Below are positions 26,387 through 35,539 of a stretch of 64,000 nt of DNA, one piece after another. The first letter of the stretch is position 1. Every line of letters starts with the position of its first letter. This DNA comes from Rhizobium sp. GN54. GTDB lineage: Bacteria; Pseudomonadota; Alphaproteobacteria; Rhizobiales; Rhizobiaceae. The notes under the pieces were generated by a model. That model worked only from the letters and a program-made list of their open reading frames with translations. It had not been told where the DNA came from and searched no databases. The stretch is taken from contig NZ_JAJNCZ010000005.1 in assembly GCF_021026345.1 (NCBI RefSeq), positions 248,001 to 312,000 on the forward strand, written 5' to 3'. A program made the position numbers and the translations under genes.

Positions 26387-26402
26387 TTGACGTTTACGTC
26401 AA
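26387..26402 (+). promoter_or_regulatory. Palindromic LiuR/FadR-like operator upstream of fadD
   Basis: TTGACGTTTACGTCAA is a perfect 16-base palindrome about 130 bases before the fadD start. It matches the pattern seen near 17371 and the published style of LiuR sites in proteobacteria (MerR-type regulators of branched-chain and fatty-acid degradation). Confidence 0.5.
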
Positions 26403-26533
26403 GGTTATATAGCGATTGTGCTTGAAGCCGTGGAACAAAGGCATCATGCTGCCGCACCGAGAGGTTGGAGGACCTGCCGGTTGCGCTTATACGGCAGCAA
26501 CGCGACCGGATATACGAGGGAGGATCGGCATAC

Positions 26534-28234
26534 ATGGCAGCAACCGTTCAGGATCGGACCGGACCCTCTTCGGACAGGATCTGGCTCGCCTCCTATCCGC
26601 CCGGTACTCCTGCCGAGATCCCGCCGCTGGCTTATGAATCGATCGGCGACGCACTCGTCCACTATTGCCGCCTATATGCCGATCGCCCGGCCTTCATCAG
26701 CATGGGCAAGGCCCTGAGCTTCCGGGAACTGGAGGCACAATCGGCGCGGATCGGCGCCTGGCTGCAGTCGCGCGGCCTGGCCAAGGGCGGCCGCGTTGCG
26801 GTGATGATGCCCAACATCCTGCAGAATCCGGTCACGGTCTACGGCATCCTGCGCGCCGGGTTCACCGTCGTGAACGTCAATCCGCTCTATACGCCGCGCG
26901 AACTGGAGCACCAGCTCAACGATTCCGGCGCGAAGGTGCTGTTCGTGCTGGAGAATTTCGCCCACACCGTCCAGCAGGCGATCGGCAGGACCGGGGTGAA
27001 GGACGTCGTCGTCTGCAGCATGGGCGACATGCTCGGCCTCAAGGGCCTCGTGGTCAACCTGATCGTGCGCAAGGTGAAGAAGCTCGTGCCGGCCTGGTCG
27101 CTGCCGGGTCACCACCCGTTCTCGTCGGTGATGGCCAAGGCGGCCGGCCTGCCCCTCGGCGCGGCGAAGGTCGCACGCACCGACATCGCCTTCCTGCAAT
27201 ATACCGGCGGCACCACGGGCGTTTCCAAGGGTGCGATGCTGACGCATGCGAACCTGCTTTCCAACATGGAGCAGATGGGCCTCTGGCTGGAGACCGCCTT
27301 CCTCGGCAAGCAGAGACCGGAGCGGCTGGTCTTCCTCTGCGCCCTGCCGCTCTACCACATCTTCGCCCTGACGGTGAATTCGCTCGCAGGGCTTCTCACC
27401 GGCGCCACCAACATCCTGATCGCAAATCCGCGCGACATCCCCGCTCTCGTCAAGGACATGGCGACCTATCGCGTCAACGTCTTTCCCGGCCTCAACACGC
27501 TGTTCAACGCGTTGATGAACAATCCGGAATTCCAGAAGATCGACTTTTCGAACCTGGCGCTGACCTTCGGCGGCGGCATGTCCGTGCAGCGCCCCGTGGC
27601 GGAGCGCTGGCACAAGATGACCGGCTGCCCGATCGCGGAAGGATACGGCCTCTCGGAGACCTCGCCGGTGGCGACGGCGAACCGGCTGGACGCGAGCGAA
27701 TTCACCGGCACGATCGGCATGCCGATCCCCTCCACCGACGTGGATATCCGCGACGACGACGATCGTTCGCTGCCGGTCGGCGACGTCGGCGAGATCTGCA
27801 TCCGCGGCCCGCAGGTGATGGCCGGCTACTGGCAGCGCCCCGACGAGACCGCCCGCGTGATGACCGCCGATGGCTTCTTCCGCACGGGCGACATCGGCTT
27901 CATGGACGAGCGGGGGCTGATCAAGATCGTCGACCGCAAGAAGGACATGATCCTCGTCTCCGGCTTCAACGTCTTCCCCAACGAGGTGGAGGAGGTGGCG
28001 ATGACCATGCCCGGCGTCCTCGAATGCGCCGCGATCGGCATCCCGGACGAACATTCCGGCGAGGCGGTCAAGCTCTTCGTCGTGCGCAGGGACCCCGACC
28101 TCACCGAGGCGGCGGTGAAGGCATACTGTGCCGGCAACCTGACCAACTACAAGCGCCCGCGTTTCATCGAATTCCGCAACGAACTGCCGAAATCCAATGT
28201 CGGCAAGATCCTGCGGCGCGAGCTGCGCAGCTGA
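26534..28234 (+). CDS. fadD: Long-chain-fatty-acid--CoA ligase
   Basis: A 566-residue AMP-forming acyl-CoA synthetase that activates long-chain fatty acids for beta-oxidation or lipid use. The P-loop motif is YTGGTTGVSKGAMLTH, followed by FGGGMSVQ, EGYGLSETSP, the hinge FRTGDIGFMDERG and the C-terminal catalytic lysine in KSNVGKILRREL. The MATVQ-type start at 26534 is preferred with GGGAGG upstream. It stands alone with a perfect 16-bp palindrome upstream, suggesting control by a fatty-acid or branched-chain regulator. Confidence 0.93.
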   Translation: MAATVQDRTGPSSDRIWLASYPPGTPAEIPPLAYESIGDALVHYCRLYADRPAFISMGKALSFRELEAQSARIGAWLQSRGLAKGGRVAVMMPNILQNPVTVYGILRAGFTVVNVNPLYTPRELEHQLNDSGAKVLFVLENFAHTVQQAIGRTGVKDVVVCSMGDMLGLKGLVVNLIVRKVKKLVPAWSLPGHHPFSSVMAKAAGLPLGAAKVARTDIAFLQYTGGTTGVSKGAMLTHANLLSNMEQMGLWLETAFLGKQRPERLVFLCALPLYHIFALTVNSLAGLLTGATNILIANPRDIPALVKDMATYRVNVFPGLNTLFNALMNNPEFQKIDFSNLALTFGGGMSVQRPVAERWHKMTGCPIAEGYGLSETSPVATANRLDASEFTGTIGMPIPSTDVDIRDDDDRSLPVGDVGEICIRGPQVMAGYWQRPDETARVMTADGFFRTGDIGFMDERGLIKIVDRKKDMILVSGFNVFPNEVEEVAMTMPGVLECAAIGIPDEHSGEAVKLFVVRRDPDLTEAAVKAYCAGNLTNYKRPRFIEFRNELPKSNVGKILRRELRS

Positions 28235-28250
28235 CAGAGATGACGGCACA

Positions 28251-28262
28251 TAAATCGATTTA
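28251..28262 (+). promoter_or_regulatory. LacI-type palindrome upstream of pgi
   Basis: TAAATCGATTTA is a perfect 12-base palindrome about 116 bases before the pgi start. A near-identical site precedes the fructokinase gene at 31118-31131. LacI-family repressors of sugar use commonly bind sites centred on CG with AT-rich arms. Confidence 0.45.
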
Positions 28263-28377
28263 AAAACCAGCCTGAAATGCGGTCGCTTTCGCCTGAAAGC
28301 GACTTGGCGCCCTTGATTCGGGTCATGCAAACCGCCTAGGTATCGCACCAGCCATGTTGCGATGCAGGGAGACTGTC

Positions 28378-30003
28378 ATGAACGCGCTCGTCGAAACGCT
28401 GAAAGCCACCGCGAAGGACACCAACGCCACGGACATCCGTGCCGCCTTCGCCGCAGATCCGCAACGCTTCGCCCGTTTCAGCGTGACGCTGGACGACTTC
28501 CTGTTCGACTTTTCCAAATGCGCGGTCAACGCCCGCGTGCTCGACGGGCTCGAGGCGCTGGCGAACGAAGCGGGCGTGGAGAAGAAGCGCGACGCCATGT
28601 TCGCCGGCGAAAAGATCAACATCACGGAAGAGCGCGCGGTGCTGCACACCGCCCTTCGCAACCGCTCGAACACGCCGGTGCTGGTGGATGGACGCGACGT
28701 GATGGCGGACGTGAACGGCGTGCTCGACGCCATGGGCGCCTTTTCCGACGGCATCCGCTCGGGCAGGCTTGCGGGTGCTACCGGCAAGAAGATCACCGAC
28801 GTCGTCAATATCGGCATCGGCGGCTCCGATCTCGGACCGGTGATGGCGACGCTGGCGCTTGCCCCCTACCACGACGGGCCGCGCCTGCATTTCGTCTCCA
28901 ACATCGACGGCGCGCATATCGCCGATACGCTGAAGCTGCTGGAGGCGGAGACGACGCTCTTCATCGTCGCCTCGAAGACCTTCACCACGATCGAGACCAT
29001 GACCAATGCCGCAACCGCGCGCGCCTTCATCGCCGGCAAGCTCGGCGAGGCCGCCGTCGGCCACCACTTCTGTGCCGTCTCCACCGCGCTCGACAAGGTG
29101 GCCGCCTTCGGCATCGCCGCGGAACGGGTGTTCGGCTTCTGGGACTGGGTCGGCGGGCGCTATTCGCTCTGGTCGGCCATCGGCCTGCCGCTGATGATCG
29201 CCATCGGCAAGGAGAAGTTCGGCGAGTTCCTCGCCGGCGGACATGCGATCGACAACCACTTCCGCGCGGCGCCGTTCCGCCAGAACATCCCGATGCTGCT
29301 CGGCCTGATCGGCTACTACAACCGCAACGTCCTCGGCTATCCCTCGCGGGCGATCCTGCCCTACGACCAGCGGCTGTCGCGCTTCCCGGCCTACCTGCAG
29401 CAGCTCGACATGGAATCGAACGGCAAGTCGGTGACGATGGACAGCGCGCCGGTCGAAGGCAAGACCGGGCCGGTGGTCTGGGGCGAACCCGGCACCAATG
29501 GCCAGCACGCCTTCTACCAGCTGATCCACCAGGGCACGGACGTCATCCCGGCCGAGTTCATGATCGCCGCCAACGGCCACGAGAAGAACCTGCGCCACCA
29601 GCACGAACTGCTGATCGCCAACTGCCTGGCGCAGTCGGAGGCGCTGATGAAGGGACGCACGCTCGACGAAGCCAAGGCGCAGCTGACCTCCAAGGGCATG
29701 GACGCGGTAAAGGCCGACAGGATTGCACCGCACCGTGTCTTCTCGGGCAACCGGCCGTCGATCACGATGGTCTATGACGAACTCACCCCGTTTTCGCTCG
29801 GCCGCCTGATCGCCCTCTACGAACACCGCGTCTTCGTCGAGGGGGCGCTGTTCAACATCAACTCGTTCGACCAGTGGGGCGTGGAGCTCGGCAAGGAACT
29901 GGCGACGGGGCTGCTGCCGGTAGTGGAAGGCAAGGAGAGTGCGGCCGGTCACGATTCGTCCACCGCCGGGCTGGTCGCAGCGCTACTGAAGGCGGCGAAG
30001 TAA
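28378..30003 (+). CDS. pgi: Glucose-6-phosphate isomerase
   Basis: A 541-residue enzyme that interconverts glucose-6-phosphate and fructose-6-phosphate. Family motifs are [58 protein letters not shown], the [21 protein letters not shown] segment, and the second signature [18 protein letters not shown]. The ATG at 28378 has GGGAG upstream and starts MNALVETLK. It lies between fadD and a divergently placed fructokinase, and shares a palindrome with that gene. Confidence 0.96.
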   Translation: MNALVETLKATAKDTNATDIRAAFAADPQRFARFSVTLDDFLFDFSKCAVNARVLDGLEALANEAGVEKKRDAMFAGEKINITEERAVLHTALRNRSNTPVLVDGRDVMADVNGVLDAMGAFSDGIRSGRLAGATGKKITDVVNIGIGGSDLGPVMATLALAPYHDGPRLHFVSNIDGAHIADTLKLLEAETTLFIVASKTFTTIETMTNAATARAFIAGKLGEAAVGHHFCAVSTALDKVAAFGIAAERVFGFWDWVGGRYSLWSAIGLPLMIAIGKEKFGEFLAGGHAIDNHFRAAPFRQNIPMLLGLIGYYNRNVLGYPSRAILPYDQRLSRFPAYLQQLDMESNGKSVTMDSAPVEGKTGPVVWGEPGTNGQHAFYQLIHQGTDVIPAEFMIAANGHEKNLRHQHELLIANCLAQSEALMKGRTLDEAKAQLTSKGMDAVKADRIAPHRVFSGNRPSITMVYDELTPFSLGRLIALYEHRVFVEGALFNINSFDQWGVELGKELATGLLPVVEGKESAAGHDSSTAGLVAALLKAAK

Positions 30004-30023
30004 GCCGCGCTTGCGTAAGAGCT

Positions 30024-30133
30024 GCCCCTCATCCGCCTGCCGGCACCTTCTCCCCGCAAGCGGGGAGAAGGTGGTTGCCGCAGCGTCTCAGTCCCGTCGC
30101 CCCGCTTGCGGGGAGAGGGTGAGGGTGAGGGGC
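30024..30133. repeat. RIME-like intergenic palindromic repeat
   Basis: About 110 bases with inverted termini GCCCCTCA and TGAGGGGC and two internal GC-rich hairpins: CTCCCCGCAAGCGGGGAG near 30051 and CCCCGCTTGCGGGGAG near 30100. This is the form of Rhizobium-specific intergenic mosaic elements, which often occur between convergent genes, as here. Confidence 0.75.
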
Positions 30134-30169
30134 CATTTGCATGGCAGGAAACGAGCGCAAACCTGGTGA

Positions 30170-31096
30170 TTACAGGCCGATTTCGCGGGCCCAGGGCGGG
30201 TTGGCGCCGGCGCGGGAGACGGTGACGGCGGCCGCCTTTGCGGCCAGGGTCAGGGCGTCGCGCAGGCCAGCCTCACCGAGCGAGGCGACCTTCTCCTTCG
30301 TCAGGAGATCGTTGCGCTTCAGCGACGCCAGCACGCCGGCGTCGAAGGTGTCGCCGGCGCCGATCGTATCCACGACGGCGACCCTTTCGCCTGTAACGGA
30401 AACCTTGAAGTCCTTCGTATAGCCGTCGGCGCCGTCGGCGCCCTTGGTGATGACCACGACCTTGGGGCCGCGCTCCAGCCATTGCGCGGCGAGTTCGTCA
30501 TGGCTGCCGTGCATGCCGAACCATTCCAGGTCCTCGTCGGAGAACTTGATGATGTCGGAGCGGGCGGCCATGCGCTCGATGCGCGCCCGGTGGGCCGGCC
30601 CGTCCTTGATGAAGCCGGGGCGGATGTTGGGATCGAGCGAGATGACGCGCTTTTCGTGCTCGCGCATGAGCAGCGCCTCGTAGGTCGAGCCGCAGGGCTC
30701 GGGGATCAGGCTGATCGCGCCGAAGTGCAGCGCCTCGCAATCGTCGCCGAGAACCGGCAGGTTTTCCGTGCCGATCATGCGCCCCGCCGTGTTCTCGTCG
30801 TAGAAGGCATAGGTCGCCTGACCATCGACCAGCTTGACGAAGGCGACCGTGGTCGGGCGGGAGAGAATGGCACAGGGGCTGTCGTCGACATGGCTTGCGG
30901 CAAGCGCCTGGCGCAGCACGTCGCCGAGCATGTCATCCGACAGGCCGGTGAAGAAGGCGGACGGCACGCCGAGACGGCCGAGCGCGATCGCCGTGTTGAA
31001 GATCGCCCCGCCCGCATAGGGCGCGTAGGCATCCTCGCCGAGCGTCGAGGTGCGCGGCAGCATGTCGATCAGCGCTTCGCCACAACACAGGATCAT
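30170..31096 (-). CDS. frk: Fructokinase-like PfkB-family sugar kinase
   Basis: A 308-residue ribokinase-family enzyme that likely phosphorylates fructose in the cytosol. The first signature is GGAIFNTAIALGRLGVPSAFFTGLSDD; the second, with the catalytic Asp, is DTIGAGDTFDAGVLASL. The start at 31096 (MILCCGEALIDML) has GGAGG at a normal distance; the upstream ATG at 31111 has none. Its placement with pgi and a shared palindrome supports fructose entry into central metabolism. Another sugar kinase of this broad family cannot be ruled out by sequence alone. Confidence 0.85.
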   Translation of the reverse strand: MILCCGEALIDMLPRTSTLGEDAYAPYAGGAIFNTAIALGRLGVPSAFFTGLSDDMLGDVLRQALAASHVDDSPCAILSRPTTVAFVKLVDGQATYAFYDENTAGRMIGTENLPVLGDDCEALHFGAISLIPEPCGSTYEALLMREHEKRVISLDPNIRPGFIKDGPAHRARIERMAARSDIIKFSDEDLEWFGMHGSHDELAAQWLERGPKVVVITKGADGADGYTKDFKVSVTGERVAVVDTIGAGDTFDAGVLASLKRNDLLTKEKVASLGEAGLRDALTLAAKAAAVTVSRAGANPPWAREIGL

Positions 31097-31117
31097 GAAC
31101 TCATCCTCCAACGATTT

Positions 31118-31131
31118 TTCAATCGATTTAA
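31118..31131 (-). promoter_or_regulatory. LacI-type near-palindrome upstream of the fructokinase
   Basis: TTCAATCGATTTAA, 22 bases before the fructokinase start, is palindromic except for one pair. Its core AATCGATTTA is shared with the site before pgi. Confidence 0.45.
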
Positions 31132-31178
31132 TGGACGGCGCCGAAAAACGCCAGCAGCTTTTGTCCTGAAGGCCCGGC

Positions 31179-31877
31179 TCAGGACGTCGGCAGCGCGCTC
31201 ACCCCGCCGTGGTCGGCCGACCACAGGAGCGGCGCATTGAGGAAGGCCTCGACGGAGGCGAGCGTCGCCTCGTCGAAGAGTTTCTGCGCGCGGGCGACGG
31301 CGAGCACGCTGCGCCAGGTCGAGACGTGGTGAAGCCTGACCTTGCCGTTGGCGAAACGCGCCTCCGCCTCGGTGAAGATGCCGTAGTAGAACAGCGCCAT
31401 GCCGTGATCGACGACGCCGCCGGCCTCGCGGACGGCGTCGATGAAGGTGAACATCGAACCGCCGGCGGTGGTCAGGTCCTCGATGACGAGCACGCGCGCG
31501 CCCTCGGGCATCACGCCCTCGATCTGCGCATTGCGGCCGTGGCCCTTCGGCTTCTTGCGGACATAGATCATCGGCAGCCCGAGCCGGTCGGCCAGAAGGG
31601 CTGCGAACGGGATCCCGGCCGTCTCGCCGCCGGCGATCATGTCGAACTGCTCGAAGCCGGCGTCACGCAGGAGCGTTGCAGCGGCGAAGTCCATCACGGC
31701 CGAGCGGATCCGGGGGTAGGACAAGAGCTTGCGGCAATCGATATAGACCGGGCTCGCCATGCCGGATGCCAGCTTGTAGGGCTCTTCGGGCCGGAAATGG
31801 ACTGCCTTGATTTCCCACAGCATGCGGGCCAGCAGTTCCGCCATGGTGTCGCGATCCGGAAACGAGTTGGAAAACAT
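31179..31877 (-). CDS. pyrE: Orotate phosphoribosyltransferase
   Basis: A 232-residue enzyme that makes orotidine monophosphate from orotate and PRPP in pyrimidine synthesis. The PRPP loop is [21 protein letters not shown], with the [14 protein letters not shown] active loop and [18 protein letters not shown] near the N-terminus. The length is typical for the alphaproteobacterial subgroup. It is on the same strand as the fructokinase, 82 bases ahead of it. Confidence 0.94.
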   Translation of the reverse strand: MFSNSFPDRDTMAELLARMLWEIKAVHFRPEEPYKLASGMASPVYIDCRKLLSYPRIRSAVMDFAAATLLRDAGFEQFDMIAGGETAGIPFAALLADRLGLPMIYVRKKPKGHGRNAQIEGVMPEGARVLVIEDLTTAGGSMFTFIDAVREAGGVVDHGMALFYYGIFTEAEARFANGKVRLHHVSTWRSVLAVARAQKLFDEATLASVEAFLNAPLLWSADHGGVSALPTS

Positions 31878-31964
31878 GGAACCTCTCCTTCGGCGTTTTT
31901 GAGCGCATAGCAGCTAGTGGCCCGCGATGCCAGACGAACCGGCAGGCGACCGCGCCGAAGGGCG

Positions 31965-31997
31965 CAAAAAAGCCTCCCCGGCGGGACCGGGGAGGCT
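31965..31997 (-). terminator. Terminator downstream of doxX-like gene
   Basis: An 11-bp stem (AGCCTCCCCGG at 31971-31981 and its complement at 31987-31997), a 5-base loop and, on the minus strand, a six-T run (plus 31965-31970). Confidence 0.85.
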
Positions 31998-32018
31998 CGT
32001 TCAGGAAAGCCGGGATGC

Positions 32019-32459
32019 TCAGGCGACGAGGGGGGCCGCACCGCGGCGGGCGTCGACCGAGATCGAGCCGGGGCCGAAGGCTGCGAGGACGAGGAAACCG
32101 CCGGCAATCGTCAGGTTCTTCATCATCATCAGGCCGTTGAACATGGTCAGCAGGCCATTTGCGCCTTCCGGGAAATCAGGAACATTGATCGGGCCGCTAT
32201 GGAAGACCAGTGCGGTGAACACGCAGAAGAGGGCGAGGAGATAGGCGGCGATCTTCGTCTGGAAGCCGACGAGGATGAACAGGCCGGCAACGAGTTCGAA
32301 CAGGCCGGTGAGGTAGGCGAGCGCCGTCGCGGCGGGCAGGCCGGCACCGGCGATCATCCCGGCGGTGCCCGACGGGTCGAGCAGCTTGGGATAACCGGCG
32401 AGGATGAACATGGCGGAAAGGAGAATGCGTCCGACGAGGACGACGACGTTCTGAGGCAT
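32019..32459 (-). CDS. DoxX family membrane protein
   Basis: A 146-residue inner-membrane protein with four predicted helices: GRILLSAMFILAGYPKLL, TALAYLTGLFELVAGLFILVGF, IAAYLLALFCVFTALVFH and the C-terminal NLTIAGGFLVLAAFG. The LSAMFILAGYPKL segment is typical of DoxX/YphA proteins. Known relatives act in quinone-linked redox or stress responses; the exact role here is not known. It is monocistronic with its own terminator. Confidence 0.88.
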   Translation of the reverse strand: MPQNVVVLVGRILLSAMFILAGYPKLLDPSGTAGMIAGAGLPAATALAYLTGLFELVAGLFILVGFQTKIAAYLLALFCVFTALVFHSGPINVPDFPEGANGLLTMFNGLMMMKNLTIAGGFLVLAAFGPGSISVDARRGAAPLVA

Positions 32460-32714
32460 GGCAGGCTCCGGCAGTTGGGTTTCGTTGCAGGAATTCTTAC
32501 CAGATCATTGCGTTTACACTAGACCGCCACAACGTGGACACATCGTTCAACATTTCAGAACGACTCGGCGCGCGGCTCGCGAGAAACCATAGATCGCCGC
32601 ACCCGACTTGTCTTGCGGAGTTTTCTGTTGCAAGCAGCAGCCGAGTGCGGGAAGAATTGCGCGCCAATGTAGGGGGACCACCGGGATTTCGCCCGGCAAC
32701 CGGGGACGTCGCAC

Positions 32715-33422
32715 ATGAACGAGGTCACGAGAAGCACTGCATTCTGGCGTTCGTTTCCGATCTTCGAAGGTTTCAACAAGGAAACGATCGCCGACCTCGC
32801 CACGATTGCGAACTATCGCAAGTGGAAGGCGGGGACCGTGCTGTTCCAGCGCGGCGACGAGGGAACCTACCTGATCGTGGTCATCTCCGGCCGCATCAAG
32901 ATCTCGCTTCTGACGCCGCAGGGCAAGGAACTGACGCTCAGGCATCTGGAGGCCGGCTCGATCTTCGGCGAACTGGCGATCCTCGATGGGCAGCCGCGTT
33001 CGGCGGACGCCACGGCCATGATCGCGACCGAGGGATACGTGATCAGCAAGCGCGATTTCCTCGAAGTGCTGACCCGCAACGCGCAATCCTACCAGTCGAT
33101 CATCCACTATCTCTGCACCAAGCTGCGCGAGACGACCGAGCAACTGGAAACGATCGCGCTCTACGACCTGGATTCGCGCGTGGCGCGCTTCTTCCTCGCC
33201 ATGCTGCGCAACATCCACGGCAACGAGCTGCCGGAAAGCGCCAATCTCCAGCTCGCGCTCAGCCAGACGGATATCGCCAGCATCGTCGGCGCGAGCAGGC
33301 CCAAGATCAACCGCTCGATCCTCACGCTGGAGGACGTCGGCGCCATCCGCCGCAACACGGACGGCATCATCTTCTGCCATACCGGCAGGCTGCTTTCGGT
33401 GGCCGAGCCGGAAGACGAGTAG
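32715..33422 (+). CDS. Crp/Fnr family transcriptional regulator
   Basis: A 235-residue regulator with an N-terminal cyclic-nucleotide-binding-like beta barrel (LFQRGDEGTYLIVVISGRIKI, LRHLEAGSIFGELAILDGQPRSADATA) and a C-terminal helix-turn-helix (SQTDIASIVGASRPKINRSILTLEDVGAI). The GSIFGELAILDGQPRSA segment keeps the Gly-Glu and Arg-Ser pattern of cAMP-type pockets. There is no N-terminal cysteine cluster, so it is not an oxygen-sensing Fnr/FixK with iron-sulfur cluster. Its targets are unknown. Confidence 0.9.
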   Translation: MNEVTRSTAFWRSFPIFEGFNKETIADLATIANYRKWKAGTVLFQRGDEGTYLIVVISGRIKISLLTPQGKELTLRHLEAGSIFGELAILDGQPRSADATAMIATEGYVISKRDFLEVLTRNAQSYQSIIHYLCTKLRETTEQLETIALYDLDSRVARFFLAMLRNIHGNELPESANLQLALSQTDIASIVGASRPKINRSILTLEDVGAIRRNTDGIIFCHTGRLLSVAEPEDE

Positions 33423-33639
33423 CGGCGGCGCCCCTGGGCCCGCGATCTGTCGGCGACGCCCTGCTCGCGCGGCCGCGGTAGCGCTCGATTTCATCTTCGG
33501 CAGCAACTGCGACCCGGCCGACCTGACTTCCTGCATGATGAACCTCTTCGCCCTGTGACAAGGATATGGGCCTGTCCCCTCGGGAACAAACTCGCGCTTA
33601 AGCGACGTTTATCCTGCGCACAGGTAAGGGAGACGGATC

Positions 33640-34236
33640 TTGCGTAGCACCAGAACGAGAACGGCCGGGATTGTTTTCTTCATCGCGACAACGTTGATCG
33701 CGACGGTACCTGCCGGTGCATCCGGGCTCTCGATCGAAGACCAATGCGATGCCGCCGCCGCGAGCCGGCACGACAGCAGCCGCAATCCGGCCTTCCCGAC
33801 GGTCGAGGACGGCCAGATCGCAATCGGCGTGGCGCTCTCGGCCTGCCGCGAAGCCTACAATGCCGGCGGCGGCACCCGCATCGCCTTCCAGCTCGCCCGC
33901 GCACTGGAGCAGGGCGGCCAGGGGCTTGCGGCGGAGAACCTCTACCGCGAAGCGGCCGAAGGCGGCCACACGGTCGCCATGGTGCGCTACGGGCAGCTTC
34001 TGCAGAAGAAGGGCGAACTTGCCGCAGCCCATGCACTCTACCGGCGATCGGCGGAGGCCGGCGACCGGCTCGGTGCCTATGCGCTGGGGATGTCCTATCG
34101 CGACGGGATCGGCACGGCTGTGGATGCGGGCAAGGCTGCCCAGTGGCTCGACGCGGCCGCCGCCGGCGGCTACGAGATCGCCGCCCTCGTCGCCGATTTC
34201 CCGCAAGCGGACGCGCCGGCCGACGGCGCACATTGA
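33640..34236 (+). CDS. Secreted Sel1/TPR-repeat protein
   Basis: A 198-residue exported protein that probably starts with TTG at 33640 after GGGAGA. The signal peptide (AGIVFFIATTLIATVPAGA) ends near residue 28. Sel1-like repeats are visible at about residues 95-185 (GLAAENLYREAAEGGHTVAMVRYG, AAAHALYRRSAEAGDRLGAYALGMSYRDGIG, AAQWLDAAAAGGYEIA). Such repeats bind other proteins. Two cysteines near the mature N-terminus (DQCDAAA, SACREAY) could form a disulfide. Its partner is unknown. Confidence 0.82.
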   Translation: MRSTRTRTAGIVFFIATTLIATVPAGASGLSIEDQCDAAAASRHDSSRNPAFPTVEDGQIAIGVALSACREAYNAGGGTRIAFQLARALEQGGQGLAAENLYREAAEGGHTVAMVRYGQLLQKKGELAAAHALYRRSAEAGDRLGAYALGMSYRDGIGTAVDAGKAAQWLDAAAAGGYEIAALVADFPQADAPADGAH

Positions 34237-34292
34237 AAGGGCCAGTGACACGGGGACGTTGACCCCCATGCGGCGGCGGCCCTCGCCCGGCG

Positions 34293-35327
34293 TCAGCCGA
34301 TCTCGCCGGCCTGCGGGCCCCAGGTGTCGGTCATGGCGAAACCGTTCGCCAGCGGGTCTGTGGGGTCCAGCGCCACCTGATGCAGCCCGAACGTCCAGCC
34401 GCGGCCGGTGATCGTCGGGATGATGGCCTTGCGGCCGGCCACCTCTGTCTCCGCCTCCAGGCCCACCTCGAACTGCGAGCCGATGATGGAGCGGGAGCGG
34501 AAGGTGTCGCCCACCTTGACCTTCCCGCGCGCGTGCAGCGTTGCGAGATTGGCGGAATTGCCGGTGCCGCAGGGGGAACGGTCGATTCGGCCGGGCCACA
34601 TCGTGGTCGCCGTGCGGATCGTCCCATCCGCCTCGCGCTCGCGGAACATCACATAGGCGATGCCGCTGATCTCCGGGATCTCAGGATGGACGACCGGCAT
34701 GGCCTTGTTGATCAGGTCCTTCAGCGCCATGCCGGCATCGACCAGCTTGCGCGCATTGGCCTTCTCGATCGTCGTGCCGATCTGCTCGACGTCGACCAGC
34801 GCATAGAAGATGCCGCCATAGCTGATGTCGAAGCGGATCCGCCCCCAGTCGGGCGTATCGATTTCGGCATCGAGTTCCTGGACGAAGGACGGCACCATGG
34901 TGAGCCTGACCTTCTCGCAGCGACCGTCGCGGCAGGTCGCCGTCGCCTTGACGAGACCGGCGGCGGTGTCGAGCACGACCACCGTTTCCGGCTCCTTCAT
35001 CTCCACGATGCCGCTCTCGAGCAGCGCCGTCGTGACGCAGATCGAGTTTGAGCCGGAGGAGGCATGGGCCTGGTCGGCCTGGAGGATGATGAAGCCCGCA
35101 TCGGCCTCGGGGCGTTTGGCCGGCAGAAGCAGGTTCACCGAACCCGTCGCGGCGGCGCGCGGCTCCAGGCAGAGAAACCGGCGCAGGCTGTCGTCCACGG
35201 TGTTGATGTGGTTGAGCTGTTCGGCGATCGAATTGCCGGGGATCTTCGGCACCCCGCCGATCGCGACCTTGCCGATCTCGCCCTCGCAATGAACGTCCAG
35301 AAGCTGGATCGTGCGTTTCCATCTCAT
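34293..35327 (-). CDS. Proline racemase family protein with Ser/Cys catalytic pair
   Basis: A 344-residue member of the proline racemase / hydroxyproline epimerase / trans-3-hydroxyproline dehydratase superfamily. The first catalytic position is Ser91 (ASSGSNSIC) where classical racemases have Cys; the second is Cys253 in SPCGTGNSA. Proteins with Ser or Thr at one site are known as hydroxyproline epimerases or dehydratases, so racemase activity on proline is unlikely. The start at 35327 (MRWKRTIQLL) has a GGAG site and gives normal length. No hydroxyproline catabolic genes adjoin it, so the substrate is uncertain. Confidence 0.9.
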   Translation of the reverse strand: MRWKRTIQLLDVHCEGEIGKVAIGGVPKIPGNSIAEQLNHINTVDDSLRRFLCLEPRAAATGSVNLLLPAKRPEADAGFIILQADQAHASSGSNSICVTTALLESGIVEMKEPETVVVLDTAAGLVKATATCRDGRCEKVRLTMVPSFVQELDAEIDTPDWGRIRFDISYGGIFYALVDVEQIGTTIEKANARKLVDAGMALKDLINKAMPVVHPEIPEISGIAYVMFREREADGTIRTATTMWPGRIDRSPCGTGNSANLATLHARGKVKVGDTFRSRSIIGSQFEVGLEAETEVAGRKAIIPTITGRGWTFGLHQVALDPTDPLANGFAMTDTWGPQAGEIG

Positions 35328-35539
35328 CGCGCCACTCCACTCGCTCTTGTCCCGCGCCGCCGCTGCAGCACGGTCGATCGCCATCCTGCTACATCACGGC
35401 GGGGCGCAATCCAACTGCTTTCATCGCCTGCACCGCTCAGTCCCCCGATCGCCCCATCGATGCCCGGTCACCCTGAGGGCTTGACCGCTGCATCGCCGCC
35501 GGAGACATTTCGCCGCCACCTTTCCTCACGGACCTTTTC

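Noticed and set aside
26672-28348. 558-codon open frame antisense to fadD
   Set aside because: fadD on the plus strand has complete acyl-CoA synthetase motifs; the antisense frame has no recognisable domain.
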